Shown: piece after piece, positions 1-7,156 of the stretch
How the letters are laid out: every line of letters begins with the position of its first letter
How positions within the stretch are numbered: position 1 is the stretch's first letter
NCBI GenBank assembly: GCA_003023725.1
Contig: PXYT01000034.1
Span: forward strand, 26,508-66,059
Origin: Sulfobacillus benefaciens
GTDB taxonomy: Bacteria; Bacillota; Sulfobacillia; Sulfobacillales; Sulfobacillaceae
Direction of reading: 5' to 3'
Length of the DNA stretch: 39,552 bases
Translations under genes and position numbers: made by a program
Notes under the pieces: generated by a model
What the model was told of the DNA's origin: nothing
Seen by the model: only the letters and a program-made list of their open reading frames with translations
Database searches by the model: none

Positions 1-111
1 GCGAATTAAGACCGCTCCAACCGGGACTTCCCCCGATTGAGCGGCGTTTTTGGCTTCCTGTAGGGCCAGCTCCATAAAGGGTTCATAATCTAGCGTGACA
101 ACAATCCCCAT
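1..111 (-). CDS. tadA: tRNA adenosine(34) deaminase TadA, N-terminal part (cut by window edge)
   Basis: TadA deaminates the wobble adenosine of tRNA-Arg(ACG) to inosine. Only the first 37 codons are in the window; the reading frame is open to base 1. The visible part carries the first helix (PFMELALQEAKNAA) and then GEVPVGAVLIR, the hallmark first strand of the TadA/cytidine deaminase fold; the zinc-binding HAE and PCxxC motifs lie outside. The ATG at 111 follows the CCA end of tRNA-Arg by only five bases and has no Shine-Dalgarno sequence. An internal ATG at codon 13 is also possible but has no ribosome site either. The gene appears to share the tRNA promoter at 219-247. Family call is quite sure, start less so. 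Confidence 0.82.
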   Translation of the reverse strand, partial: MGIVVTLDYEPFMELALQEAKNAAQSGEVPVGAVLIR

Positions 112-116
112 TTAAT

Positions 117-192
117 TGGTGCGCCCGGGAGGACTCGAACCACCGACACAAGGTTTAGGAAACCTCTGCTCTATCCCCTGAGCTACGGGCGC
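117..192 (-). tRNA. tRNA-Arg (anticodon CCU)
   Basis: The minus strand folds into a complete cloverleaf: 7-bp acceptor stem GCGCCCG/CGGGCGC, D arm, 5-bp anticodon stem around loop TTCCTAA (anticodon CCT), variable loop, and T arm with GGTTCGAGTCC. Discriminator A and the CCA end are encoded. It reads the codon AGG. No terminator separates it from tadA. Confidence 0.95.
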
Positions 193-218
193 AGATTTTT
201 GACCTTGCACGATAAATA

Positions 219-247
219 ATATTACCCATCGAACCTTGGTATGTCAA
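219..247 (-). promoter_or_regulatory. Promoter of tRNA-Arg (and probably tadA)
   Basis: On the minus strand a perfect -35 TTGACA (242-247) is followed after exactly 17 bases by -10 TAATAT (219-224). The predicted start near 212 gives a tRNA leader of about 20 bases. Near-consensus vegetative sigma-A promoter. Confidence 0.85.
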
Positions 248-1144
248 GGGACGGGCTGCTTGAAGACCCCGAATTAATTGGTTTGGACCCGAATGGGCCG
301 GTGTCAATCCCGGACGTATACGTGCCGTGGTCACACTCGTTAGTCATCCACGCCTGCCTGAATAGAGAGAAAGAGATAACTTGGGTATTCGCACTAACAC
401 AACGCTCACATTATTCCGACATATGCCATTTATTGCAGTAGAGCACTAAAGTCTATTCGTAGACGATATTTTGAAATGGGTGTTATTGGTGGACGATGAC
501 TGTCCATCACGTCGTGCGGGAAGAGAGCTGGACGGATCCCAAGCGACGGCATGCCACCTGGATTTCAGTCTAGGTCTGCACGCGAAAAAATGTGGTGACG
601 CACTGCAACGTAAGGTGGCCCGCCACCAATAGGACATAGCAGAATATGGCTTGTCGAAAAGCGCCGCGACTACCTTGCAATCCATTTCATAGCAAAGACT
701 GTATTGGCATGAAAAACTGTTACATCTTGTATGCGACAACTCATTTTTTCCCTAGCTTGATGCCGTGCTCGGTGACACTTGGGAAAACCGTTCTGCTGTC
801 CAAAATTCAGAGCGCACGATTTCTGCCTACGAGGCATTTTTACGGGGCAGTAGTCCAGCCTGAATTCTTTAGAAGGCTTGTGCAGCGCGAGCATTCCTTC
901 CGGCTGGTCGGGTAAAGGCCCGGACATTGACAAAAAGCATCGAGATCCGCACGGCGCCTTACCGCACGTGAGGCGCTGCCTCAAGACCGTACAGCCTCCT
1001 GCGACGTTGTCAGAGATCCACTTCTATAGAACATTATCTCGAAAACCGATCGGTTTCCTGGGACTTTTAACTCGGAAAATTTTTATTGTGGTGACTCACG
1101 GCTCACTCCGACGTCAATGCCGTATACTTGAACTGGTGATTCCT
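248..1144. other. Gene-poor stretch
   Basis: Only short unrelated open frames occur on both strands, without a convincing ribosome site plus recognisable protein. No RNA gene or clear repeat was seen. It may be decayed coding sequence. Confidence 0.5.
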
Positions 1145-1315
1145 ATGATAAAGAACATGTCCATCGTACTGTACGTTGTGGTGCTGGCAGCTGTCGTCGT
1201 CAGTATAGATTTACTTTTCTTTAAGAATCACCTCTGGGAACGGCTGATAGCAAACATCGGCATTGTCTTGATTTTTGCGGCCTTCTATTTGAGATTCTTT
1301 CCAAAGAAACCCTAG
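1145..1315 (+). CDS. Small two-helix membrane protein, function unknown
   Basis: 56 residues from ATG 1145 (MIKNMSIVLY...). Two hydrophobic helices can be read at about residues 6-25 (SIVLYVVVLAAVVVSIDLLF) and 33-50 (LIANIGIVLIFAAFYLRF), joined by a short polar turn with KNHLWER, and a basic tail FPKKP, so a hairpin in the membrane with both ends probably cytoplasmic. GGTGAT lies a few bases upstream as a weak ribosome site; ATG 1157 is an alternative start. A longer in-frame extension upstream (to 878) is low-complexity, has no ribosome site and is not believed. The composition is typical of short conserved integral membrane proteins of Firmicutes, but I do not recognise a named family. Confidence 0.6.
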   Translation: MIKNMSIVLYVVVLAAVVVSIDLLFFKNHLWERLIANIGIVLIFAAFYLRFFPKKP

Positions 1316-1935
1316 AATCCTTGCAAAAGGTCACGACGACAATAACAAACAATATGTGCAATGCTCATCCCAAACACCTTATATAGTGGTCTTCATCTTT
1401 GAACGATGAATACATGGACGAGCTCCCGGGCTAAATACTGCAGTACCAACGGATTGTCTAACTATCACCTGGCTCCGACAGAATTAACCGTGACGAAACA
1501 TTTCTACAATTACAATGCCGTCACGACAAAAAATCGTCGGTGCCATATCCACAAAATGGATGTCCATGTTTATTGGCGAAATGACGGTTTGTGAAAATGC
1601 GGCGGTGTGAAAGGAGGCTTGACAAGGCTCCGCGACCTGTTGGCAAAGGCGTGCTGCCGTGGCTGAAGCCACAAATCACTCTCAAGACCCGCTCATTCCG
1701 CAATTTGTCCTCGGCTCTGCCACCAACAGGTCATTCGCTTTTTCCGCAATTCGCCGCATTGCGCCCTCCCGGCGGCTTACGGACGAAGACCTCCTCATGT
1801 TGAACCCGCGGCCTCTTGGACCGACAGGTCTTAAGACCAAATCGCAAACGGTGTTCGCAACTTTGGCCATAGTGTGCGAACCTGTACAAAATAGCGTGTG
1901 CCGTGCGATCAACGGAACTCCCTCTTCCTTTCCGG
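1316..1935. other. Gene-free stretch with inverted repeat and hairpin
   Basis: No believable gene. It holds a 10-bp inverted repeat, GACCTGTTGG at 1634-1643 and CCAACAGGTC at 1723-1732, with a small perfect hairpin GTGGCTGAAGCCAC (1659-1672) between the arms. These sit downstream of the DUF4338-like fragment and could be remnants of the same element. Confidence 0.4.
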
Positions 1936-2085
1936 TCACTTTGCCGAGAGGGACCAATCGACCAGTTTGCCTCGACTCAGGCGGTGGAAGCATCGTAATG
2001 TTTCGCGAAGTACCTGTATATCGTCTTCCGAGAAATACCGATCCCCAATCCAAAACGGCGCATCAAACCTTGTCGACATCCGCAT
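1936..2085 (-). pseudogene. DUF4338-like N-terminal fragment
   Basis: A 49-residue minus-strand frame starts at ATG 2085 behind a good ribosome site (GGGAGG, four bases before the ATG) and stops at TGA 1936-1938. The stretch FSEDDIQVLRETLRCFHRLSR resembles the opening helices of DUF4338 proteins, usually written FSEEEIELIREI...LSRxEL, which occur with transposases and defence genes. The rest of that domain is missing; after the TGA another stop follows within eight codons. I read it as the leftover 5' end of a lost mobile or accessory gene. Resemblance is from memory of the motif, so the call is tentative. Confidence 0.38.
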
Positions 2086-2421
2086 GATTCCTCCCACACA
2101 CGTTTTGAGGATATCATCTCACGTCGTGCTGTGCCTGTTCACTCCCTTTGTGGAATTAATTTTTCATAGAATTCTCGCGGCAGTTAGTTTTAAACTCTCG
2201 TACGTCAGCATTGAGGGGGCTTAAAAGCAATCTCTTCAGTTCAATATGGAAATCAATTGCAGGCATTGTTGTGTATGCTAAATATCGGCCTCATAGGCTT
2301 GACTACACTGCCGCGGTGATTCGGTACAGATCGGATTCCGGATGTTCATGCCGAACAAGAAATCGGTTTGCTGATTCGAAGTCCCGAGTTTGGTTCTGAG
2401 AACTCGTGGTTATGCTGCACA

Positions 2422-2450
2422 TTGGAGTTGCGTTTTATTTGGCATATAAT
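2422..2450 (+). promoter_or_regulatory. Promoter of the UGA-containing glutaredoxin gene
   Basis: -35 TTGGAG (2422-2427), a 17-base spacer and a perfect -10 TATAAT (2445-2450). The predicted start near 2457 leaves a leader of about 26 bases containing the ribosome site AGGTGG (2471-2476). An intact promoter argues against long-standing decay of the gene behind it. Confidence 0.6.
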
Positions 2451-2482
2451 AAGCGGGTAACTGAAATGAAAGGTGGAATCCG

Positions 2483-2722
2483 ATGAAAGTCATTGTTTAT
2501 ACACAACCGGGATGACAGGCTTGTAGCGAGGAGAAAGCGTGGCTTTCCCAACATCACGTTCAGTTCGAAGAACGCAACATTCGCGATAACATTTCTTACG
2601 TTGACGAAGTTGTGGCTCTTGGCTCGGAGTCTACTCCTACGACCATCATCGAAGACGAAAGTGGGCAACATATCATTGTGGGTTTCCGGATTCGGACGTT
2701 AAAAGATCATTTACAGTTGTAA
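2483..2722 (+). CDS. Candidate selenocysteine glutaredoxin-like protein (in-frame UGA at the first active-site position)
   Basis: Reading through one TGA (2513-2515) gives a complete 79-residue thioredoxin-fold protein: MKVIVYTQPG-[UGA]-QAC at residues 1-14, a helix, EERNIRDN (29-36), the cis-proline segment STPTT (50-54), VGF (66-68) and a last helix LKDHLQL before TAA. Length, order and motifs match short glutaredoxin/NrdH/YruB-like proteins, in which the UGA position is the nucleophilic cysteine of CxxC. The second cysteine (14) is present, so the motif would be UxxC. ATG 2483 has AGGTGG seven to eight bases upstream and an intact promoter. A SECIS-like hairpin follows the UGA. UGA serves as a normal stop elsewhere here (namA, lonC), so general reassignment is unlikely. 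The alternative is a pseudogene made by one Cys-to-stop change, or a sequence error. No selA/B/C/D gene is in the window. Confidence 0.62.
2530..2549 (+). promoter_or_regulatory. Candidate bacterial SECIS hairpin
   Basis: Directly downstream of the in-frame UGA: GG, bulged A, stem GAAAGC (2533-2538), loop GTG (2539-2541), stem GCTTTC (2542-2547), CC. That is eight base pairs with a single-base bulge on the 5' side. The loop begins with G, 24 bases after the UGA. Known bacterial SECIS elements have a short apical loop with a G in the first two positions, about 16-37 bases after the UGA. Confidence 0.5.
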
Positions 2723-3306
2723 CCGCAGGACTCCTGATTTGTGGCCGGGGAATAATTGGCCGGTTTTGGGATCAGTAGAAGACAAGACCTAACAGACCCT
2801 ATCCTTTTTGAATTATGATTTGTCGCATCAACCCGCACAAATTTTAGGCGCCTATCCGAGCAATTAATGGAACCTTCCAAACAGTGCGTCACAACCATTC
2901 TCGGTATAACGTCGTAGTTTGTCCTTATTCTGACCCGAGATTTGGATCCCATAAGACTCCCAGGTACGGCTTTCCGCGGTCTTTGATGCCGATAGTATGA
3001 CCACGCAATAGTGTGTTCTTTTCACTCAAACCTTTGCTCACGCACCGCAAAGATGTGGGTTAATTACCGTCGATCCGCTTTTCTCGCAGCCAAACTCCCA
3101 CTTGTTGCGGCATTGTATTTGTCGTATCTCTTGCCCCTGTACTCCCCGTACTCGGCTAAAGGGAGCTTGGAGTTTTTGTGACATCGTGTAGAGAACCGGG
3201 ACAAAAGACCTTACTGCTTCGTGAACATTAATTTTGCATTCTAGATTCATAATTTCTTCCGGGTACCGGCGCTTAGACCGGTTTGCTGTCAGACATCAAT
3301 GTTTGA
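2723..3306. other. Gene-free stretch
   Basis: No protein with a recognisable motif or ribosome site on either strand. Just after the glutaredoxin-like gene, two GGCC blocks (about 2742 and 2758) followed by GGTTTTGGG could form a weak stem, too poor to call a terminator. Confidence 0.45.
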
Positions 3307-3348
3307 ATAGCGAAATACTATCCGCTATCAATTTATTTGAATTATACT
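3307..3348 (+). promoter_or_regulatory. Palindromic operator-like site and -10 box before the acyl-CoA operon
   Basis: ATAGCG (3307-3312) and CGCTAT (3323-3328) form a perfect inverted repeat with a 10-base spacer, the geometry of a dimeric repressor site. A TATACT -10 box follows at 3343-3348; the matching -35 region is poor and falls within the palindrome. This suggests a regulated promoter, about 60 bases before the first gene. The regulator is unknown. Confidence 0.35.
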
Positions 3349-3406
3349 ATTATTGTTGTATTATTGCGCGCTGCCTTTTGCACGTCACTTGAGGGGGAGT
3401 CCAAGA

Positions 3407-4369
3407 ATGTTAGAAGGCGTCACCGTATTGGATTTCACCACACTGCTTCCCGGCCCGTATGCGTCTTCACGGCTTGCCGAACTCGGCGCAACAATCTGGA
3501 AAGTCGAACCGCCGGGCGGGGATCCAGCCCGCCACATGCATCCCCAGAAAAAAGGAACCGGCATTGTCTTTCTCGTCCACTCTCAGAACAAAACCTTGTT
3601 GGAAATTAATCTCAAAACGGAAGACGGACAGAAAACGGTGCGAAATTTCATAGACCGGGTCGATGTTCTTCTCGAAGGATTCCGACCCGGAGTGCCCGAG
3701 AGGCTGGGAATTGGATACGAACAGTTGAACAAAATCAATCCTCGCCTGATATATTGCGCACTCACCGGATATGGGCAATCCAGCCGGCTGGCCCACGCCG
3801 CGGGCCACGATATCAACTACATGGCCTTAAGCGGCATGCTGGCCCAGCATTTAGACTCCCAAGAGAATCCCATATTGCCTTCGGTCCAGTGGGCTGATCT
3901 TATCGGAGGACAAGGAGCGGTGGAAGCCATCTTGGCCGCATTGGTGGAACGGCATCGCACTAATCAAGGCCGGTTTCTTGATATTTCTATCTTTGCTCAA
4001 CTCCAACGATTACTCAAAGTTCACACGGCAATTTGGCAAGCTACAGGGTTTTCGCGAGGAGTTCCTCAACTCACGGGTGCGGTCGTATGCTATCACTTAT
4101 ACCAAACCAGCGATAGCCGTTTTGTAGCACTAGGTGCCTTGGAGACCAAATTTTGGGACAATTTCTGCCGTGCTCTGGGCAACCCGCAATGGATTCCCCA
4201 TCAATTTAGCCGGGCCGATCCCGAAAATTCTGTCTATCGGGAAATTCGGGACGTTTTTTCAATTAAAACTCTGGCCTATTGGTCGGACTTCGGACATGAG
4301 GCAGATTATTGCCTCACGCCCGTCTTGTCATTGCCGGAAAGCTGCTCGGACATCTTTTCTCCAGACTAA
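3407..4369 (+). CDS. Alpha-methylacyl-CoA racemase-like protein (CaiB/BaiF family), short at the C-terminus
   Basis: 320 residues from ATG 3407, chosen because GGGGGAG lies eight bases upstream. Family III fold signature LLPGPYASSRLAELGATIWKVE at 13-34. The racemase catalytic set is visible: His134 in GHDINY, Asp164 in WADLIGG and Glu246 in GALETKFW, with the same 30-residue His-Asp spacing as mycobacterial MCR (His126/Asp156). These favour epimerisation of 2-methyl-branched acyl-CoA over CoA transfer. The protein ends at TPVLSLPESCSDIFSPD, where family members usually run on for some 40 or more residues, so the C-terminal segment is missing. First gene of an operon; the thiolase starts 36 bases later. 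A CoA-transferase role cannot be excluded. Confidence 0.82.
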   Translation: MLEGVTVLDFTTLLPGPYASSRLAELGATIWKVEPPGGDPARHMHPQKKGTGIVFLVHSQNKTLLEINLKTEDGQKTVRNFIDRVDVLLEGFRPGVPERLGIGYEQLNKINPRLIYCALTGYGQSSRLAHAAGHDINYMALSGMLAQHLDSQENPILPSVQWADLIGGQGAVEAILAALVERHRTNQGRFLDISIFAQLQRLLKVHTAIWQATGFSRGVPQLTGAVVCYHLYQTSDSRFVALGALETKFWDNFCRALGNPQWIPHQFSRADPENSVYREIRDVFSIKTLAYWSDFGHEADYCLTPVLSLPESCSDIFSPD

Positions 4370-4405
4370 TCCTTAACAACATTCCTGCAGAGGAGGAGAC
4401 AAATC

Positions 4406-5569
4406 ATGAATGACGCGGTTATCGTCGATGCCGTACGCACCCCTATCGGACGCCGGAAGGGGAGTTTGTCGGCCATTCACCCGGTGGATTTACTCGCTGG
4501 TGTCTTACAAAGCATCGTTGAACGCAATCACTTGAAACCGGAACTCGTAGATGATGTGTTGGTGGGTTGCGTCGATCAGGTTGGAGAACAGTCGGTCAAT
4601 ATTGCCCGCAACGCCTGGTTGTCGGCAAATCTGCCGGAATCTGTTCCAGCGGTGACCATTGACCGGCAATGCGGGTCCAGCTTGCAGGCTTTGCACTTCG
4701 CGGCCCAAGGGGTTATGGCCGGCGCCTATGACATCGCCATTGCCGCAGGCGTCGAGTCTATGTCCCGAGTACCCATGATGAGCACGATGCAAATTAATGG
4801 CAGTCCCATGACCGCCTCCCTGCACGCCCGGTTCCGGCTTGATCGGTATCACCGAGAATTCTTTGATCAAGCCTTGGGAGCCGAATTAATTGCCAAACAG
4901 TGGCATCTCACCCGTGATGATCTCGACCAATTCGGACTACAGAGCCATCACCGTGCTCATCTCGCCCAGACATCCGGGGAATTCGATCAGGAACTCATTC
5001 CTGTTCCCCTTCCCGACGGGAACCTCTTTGATCACGATGAAGGTATACGGCCAAACACGTCAGAGGAAAAAATGCGCAATTTGCCTCCCGCCTTTTCCGA
5101 TCTGGAACTCATTACGGCGGGGAATGCCAGCCAAATATCCGATGGTGCCAGCGCAACCCTGGTCATGCGGAGGGAGGTCGCGGAAAGCATGGGTCTGCGC
5201 CCTCGGGCACGTTTTGTTTCCTTTGCCGCAGTCGGAGTTGATCCCATCACTATGCTGACCGGTCCGATTCCCGCAACGCACAAAGTCCTGCAACGCGCGG
5301 GTCTCGATGTCAGCCAAATTGACTTGTTCGAGGTTAATGAAGCCTTTGCCTCGGTTGTTCTAGCCTGGCAGCACGAATTGAAAGCTCCATGGTCGCGGGT
5401 GAATGTCCACGGCGGAGCAATTGCTCTCGGCCATCCTCTGGGAGCCACCGGCACCCGGATTGTGGCCACCTTGCTCAACGCGCTGGAACAACGTGAGGGT
5501 CATTACGGCCTCATTGCTATTTGTGAGGGAGGCGGCATGGCCAATGCCACCATTATCGAGCGATTATAG
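4406..5569 (+). CDS. Acetyl-CoA acyltransferase (thiolase)
   Basis: 387 residues, the usual thiolase length. Thiolases cleave 3-oxoacyl-CoA with CoA to acetyl-CoA and a shortened acyl-CoA, or run the reverse condensation. The nucleophile Cys89 sits in RQCGSSLQ; the catalytic His343 in GHPLGATG and Cys373 in CEGGGMA are both present. ATG 4406 follows GAGGAGGAG by seven bases. The HSD10-type dehydrogenase starts 17 bases downstream, so both are cotranscribed and act in sequence. In this context the likely substrate is 2-methylacetoacetyl-CoA from isoleucine, giving propionyl-CoA and acetyl-CoA; general beta-oxidation is equally possible from sequence alone. Confidence 0.93.
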   Translation: MNDAVIVDAVRTPIGRRKGSLSAIHPVDLLAGVLQSIVERNHLKPELVDDVLVGCVDQVGEQSVNIARNAWLSANLPESVPAVTIDRQCGSSLQALHFAAQGVMAGAYDIAIAAGVESMSRVPMMSTMQINGSPMTASLHARFRLDRYHREFFDQALGAELIAKQWHLTRDDLDQFGLQSHHRAHLAQTSGEFDQELIPVPLPDGNLFDHDEGIRPNTSEEKMRNLPPAFSDLELITAGNASQISDGASATLVMRREVAESMGLRPRARFVSFAAVGVDPITMLTGPIPATHKVLQRAGLDVSQIDLFEVNEAFASVVLAWQHELKAPWSRVNVHGGAIALGHPLGATGTRIVATLLNALEQREGHYGLIAICEGGGMANATIIERL

Positions 5570-5586
5570 AGGGAGAGAAGGCAACC

Positions 5587-6348
5587 ATGGAATTGAATGA
5601 TAAAGTGTTTATTATCACCGGCGGATCCTCGGGTCTGGGAGCCGCCACAGCAGAAGTCTTTGCCGCAGCCGGGGCCCGAATCGCGGTTTTTGACCGTGAC
5701 GAGGCTCACGGCAAAACGGTCGCACAGGCTACCGGTGCCAAATTTTATCCGGTGGACGTAACGGACGATAGGGCGGTTCAACAAGCCGTCGACGATGTAG
5801 TGGGACATTTTAACGTCATCCATGGAGCCGTGAACTGCGCAGGCATCGCCATAGCGGCAAGAGTCGTGGGAAAACAGGGAGTACATTCGCTCGATGCCTT
5901 TCACCGTGTGCTTCTGGTCAACGTGGTGGGAACGTTTAACGTGATCCGCCGTGTGGCCTGGGCCATAAGTCAACTCCCGTCCGGTGAGGAGGAAGAACGC
6001 GGCGTGATCATTAACACGGCCTCCATAGCGGCTTTTGAGGGTCAAATTGGCCAAGCCGCTTACTCTGCTTCAAAAGGTGCCGTAGCCGGAATGACTTTGC
6101 CTATTGCCCGCGAACTTGCACACTATGGCATTCGGGTTATGACGATAGCTCCGGGAATCTTTGACACCCCAATGCTAGGGCTTTTGTCCGAAGACATACG
6201 GCGCTCTCTGTCGGCACAAATACCCTTTCCGTCGAGGCTGGGGAACCCTAAAGAATATGCCTTGTTAGCACGGCACATTGTCGAAAACCCCATGCTTAAT
6301 GGCGAAATTATTCGGCTTGACGGAGCCATCCGCATGGGACCGCGTTAA
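5587..6348 (+). CDS. 3-hydroxyacyl-CoA dehydrogenase, HSD10-type short-chain dehydrogenase
   Basis: 253 residues. Rossmann motif TGGSSGLG at 11-18, Asp36 after the second strand (NAD preference), and the catalytic Ser146, Tyr159 and Lys163 in YSASKGAVAG. The segments GVIINTAS, AAFEGQIGQAAYSASKG, RVMTIAPGIFDTPM and NGEIIRLDGAIRM closely follow the HSD10 (type II 3-hydroxyacyl-CoA dehydrogenase) pattern, not FabG. HSD10 enzymes oxidise 3-hydroxy-2-methylbutyryl-CoA in isoleucine breakdown as well as straight-chain 3-hydroxyacyl-CoA. A GGGAGAGAAGG ribosome site precedes ATG 5587. Last gene of the three-gene operon; no clear terminator follows. Confidence 0.9.
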   Translation: MELNDKVFIITGGSSGLGAATAEVFAAAGARIAVFDRDEAHGKTVAQATGAKFYPVDVTDDRAVQQAVDDVVGHFNVIHGAVNCAGIAIAARVVGKQGVHSLDAFHRVLLVNVVGTFNVIRRVAWAISQLPSGEEEERGVIINTASIAAFEGQIGQAAYSASKGAVAGMTLPIARELAHYGIRVMTIAPGIFDTPMLGLLSEDIRRSLSAQIPFPSRLGNPKEYALLARHIVENPMLNGEIIRLDGAIRMGPR

Positions 6349-7070
6349 GGGGAGGCGGAACATATCCTAATCCTAATTCCCCTGTGGAACCCGAGGAACT
6401 CCACCTTGTTCTACGCGATTTCTCGAATAGAAAGCAGTGGTGCCGAGCGGTTACCGCGAGAATTCTGACAGAAACTGGGCGCTTAAGAATTCCGTGCCCC
6501 ATCATGAAATTGGGCCACCTGGGAGCCTGTGGTGATTTTGGTTTGCTATGCGGGGGTACCTAGGCGGCCCCCAATAGTACCTTTTGTAGGTATTGTGGTT
6601 TGGTGACGCAATTCCCCCCTAAGAGCGATGACATTCGGCATTTATCCGCAAGCAAAATTGAATTCCCAAAGGCCGCCTTGGCAAGGAGCTGACGAGAGTT
6701 GGTTGAGGTTGTAAAAAGCGAACTGCACAGCGATGTTGCCGTCCCTTAAATTGTAGGTCCTATGAAGGGAACGGACGATCTTGGGCCGTTGGCTTCCGTC
6801 CTGTGTAAGAGAGAATGAATAACGGCCTTTGCCGTGACTGAACCTAAGAGGGCTGAAATCCCGCCCTAATACCTATGGTTGCCATCGTCAATGGTGTTAT
6901 GACAACCCTCACCGTCAAAATTGTGTTGGAAGAATAGATAAAGACCAGAAGAGGAGGAAAAAATCCCGGGATTCTGGTTGGCAGTTATGAAGTCCAAAGC
7001 AATCATTTTTCCCCGAATTTGATGTGATCCTCACCGAAAGGACACGAAAGTATTCGGTTTCGCTCAAGAG
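6349..7070. other. Gene-free stretch between convergent operons
   Basis: No gene is supported. Several short hairpins occur (for example ACGGC/GCCGT near 6820 and AGGGC/GCCCT near 6850). A strong AGAGGAGG ribosome-site-like sequence at about 6949-6956 has no proper frame behind it; the nearest ATG (6987) opens only eleven codons. This may be the remains of a lost gene. Confidence 0.4.
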
Positions 7071-7101
7071 CAAAAGCGCCCCTTCCACGCGAAGGGACGC
7101 T
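7071..7101 (-). terminator. Rho-independent terminator of lipB
   Basis: Minus strand: stem AGCGTCCCTTC, loop GCGTG, stem GAAGGGGCGCT (11 pairs with one G-T), followed by TTTTG. It lies 56 bases beyond the lipB stop. Confidence 0.8.
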
Positions 7102-7156
7102 CATCCCGTCAAACCATCGCCACCTGCCCGCATAACTGGCCAGAGCTTTTTAGTGT

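Noticed and set aside
878-1144. N-terminal extension of the small membrane protein.
   Set aside because: The extension is unlike a protein in composition and lacks a start signal; a start at 1145 gives a sensible two-helix protein.
2513-2515. UGA as a general tryptophan codon.
   Set aside because: UGA ends other intact genes in the window (namA, lonC), and the position calls for cysteine, not tryptophan.
2493-2702. A 69-codon plus-strand frame overlapping the glutaredoxin-like gene.
   Set aside because: It is out of frame with the ribosome site and shows no motif, while the UGA-containing frame carries every glutaredoxin signature.
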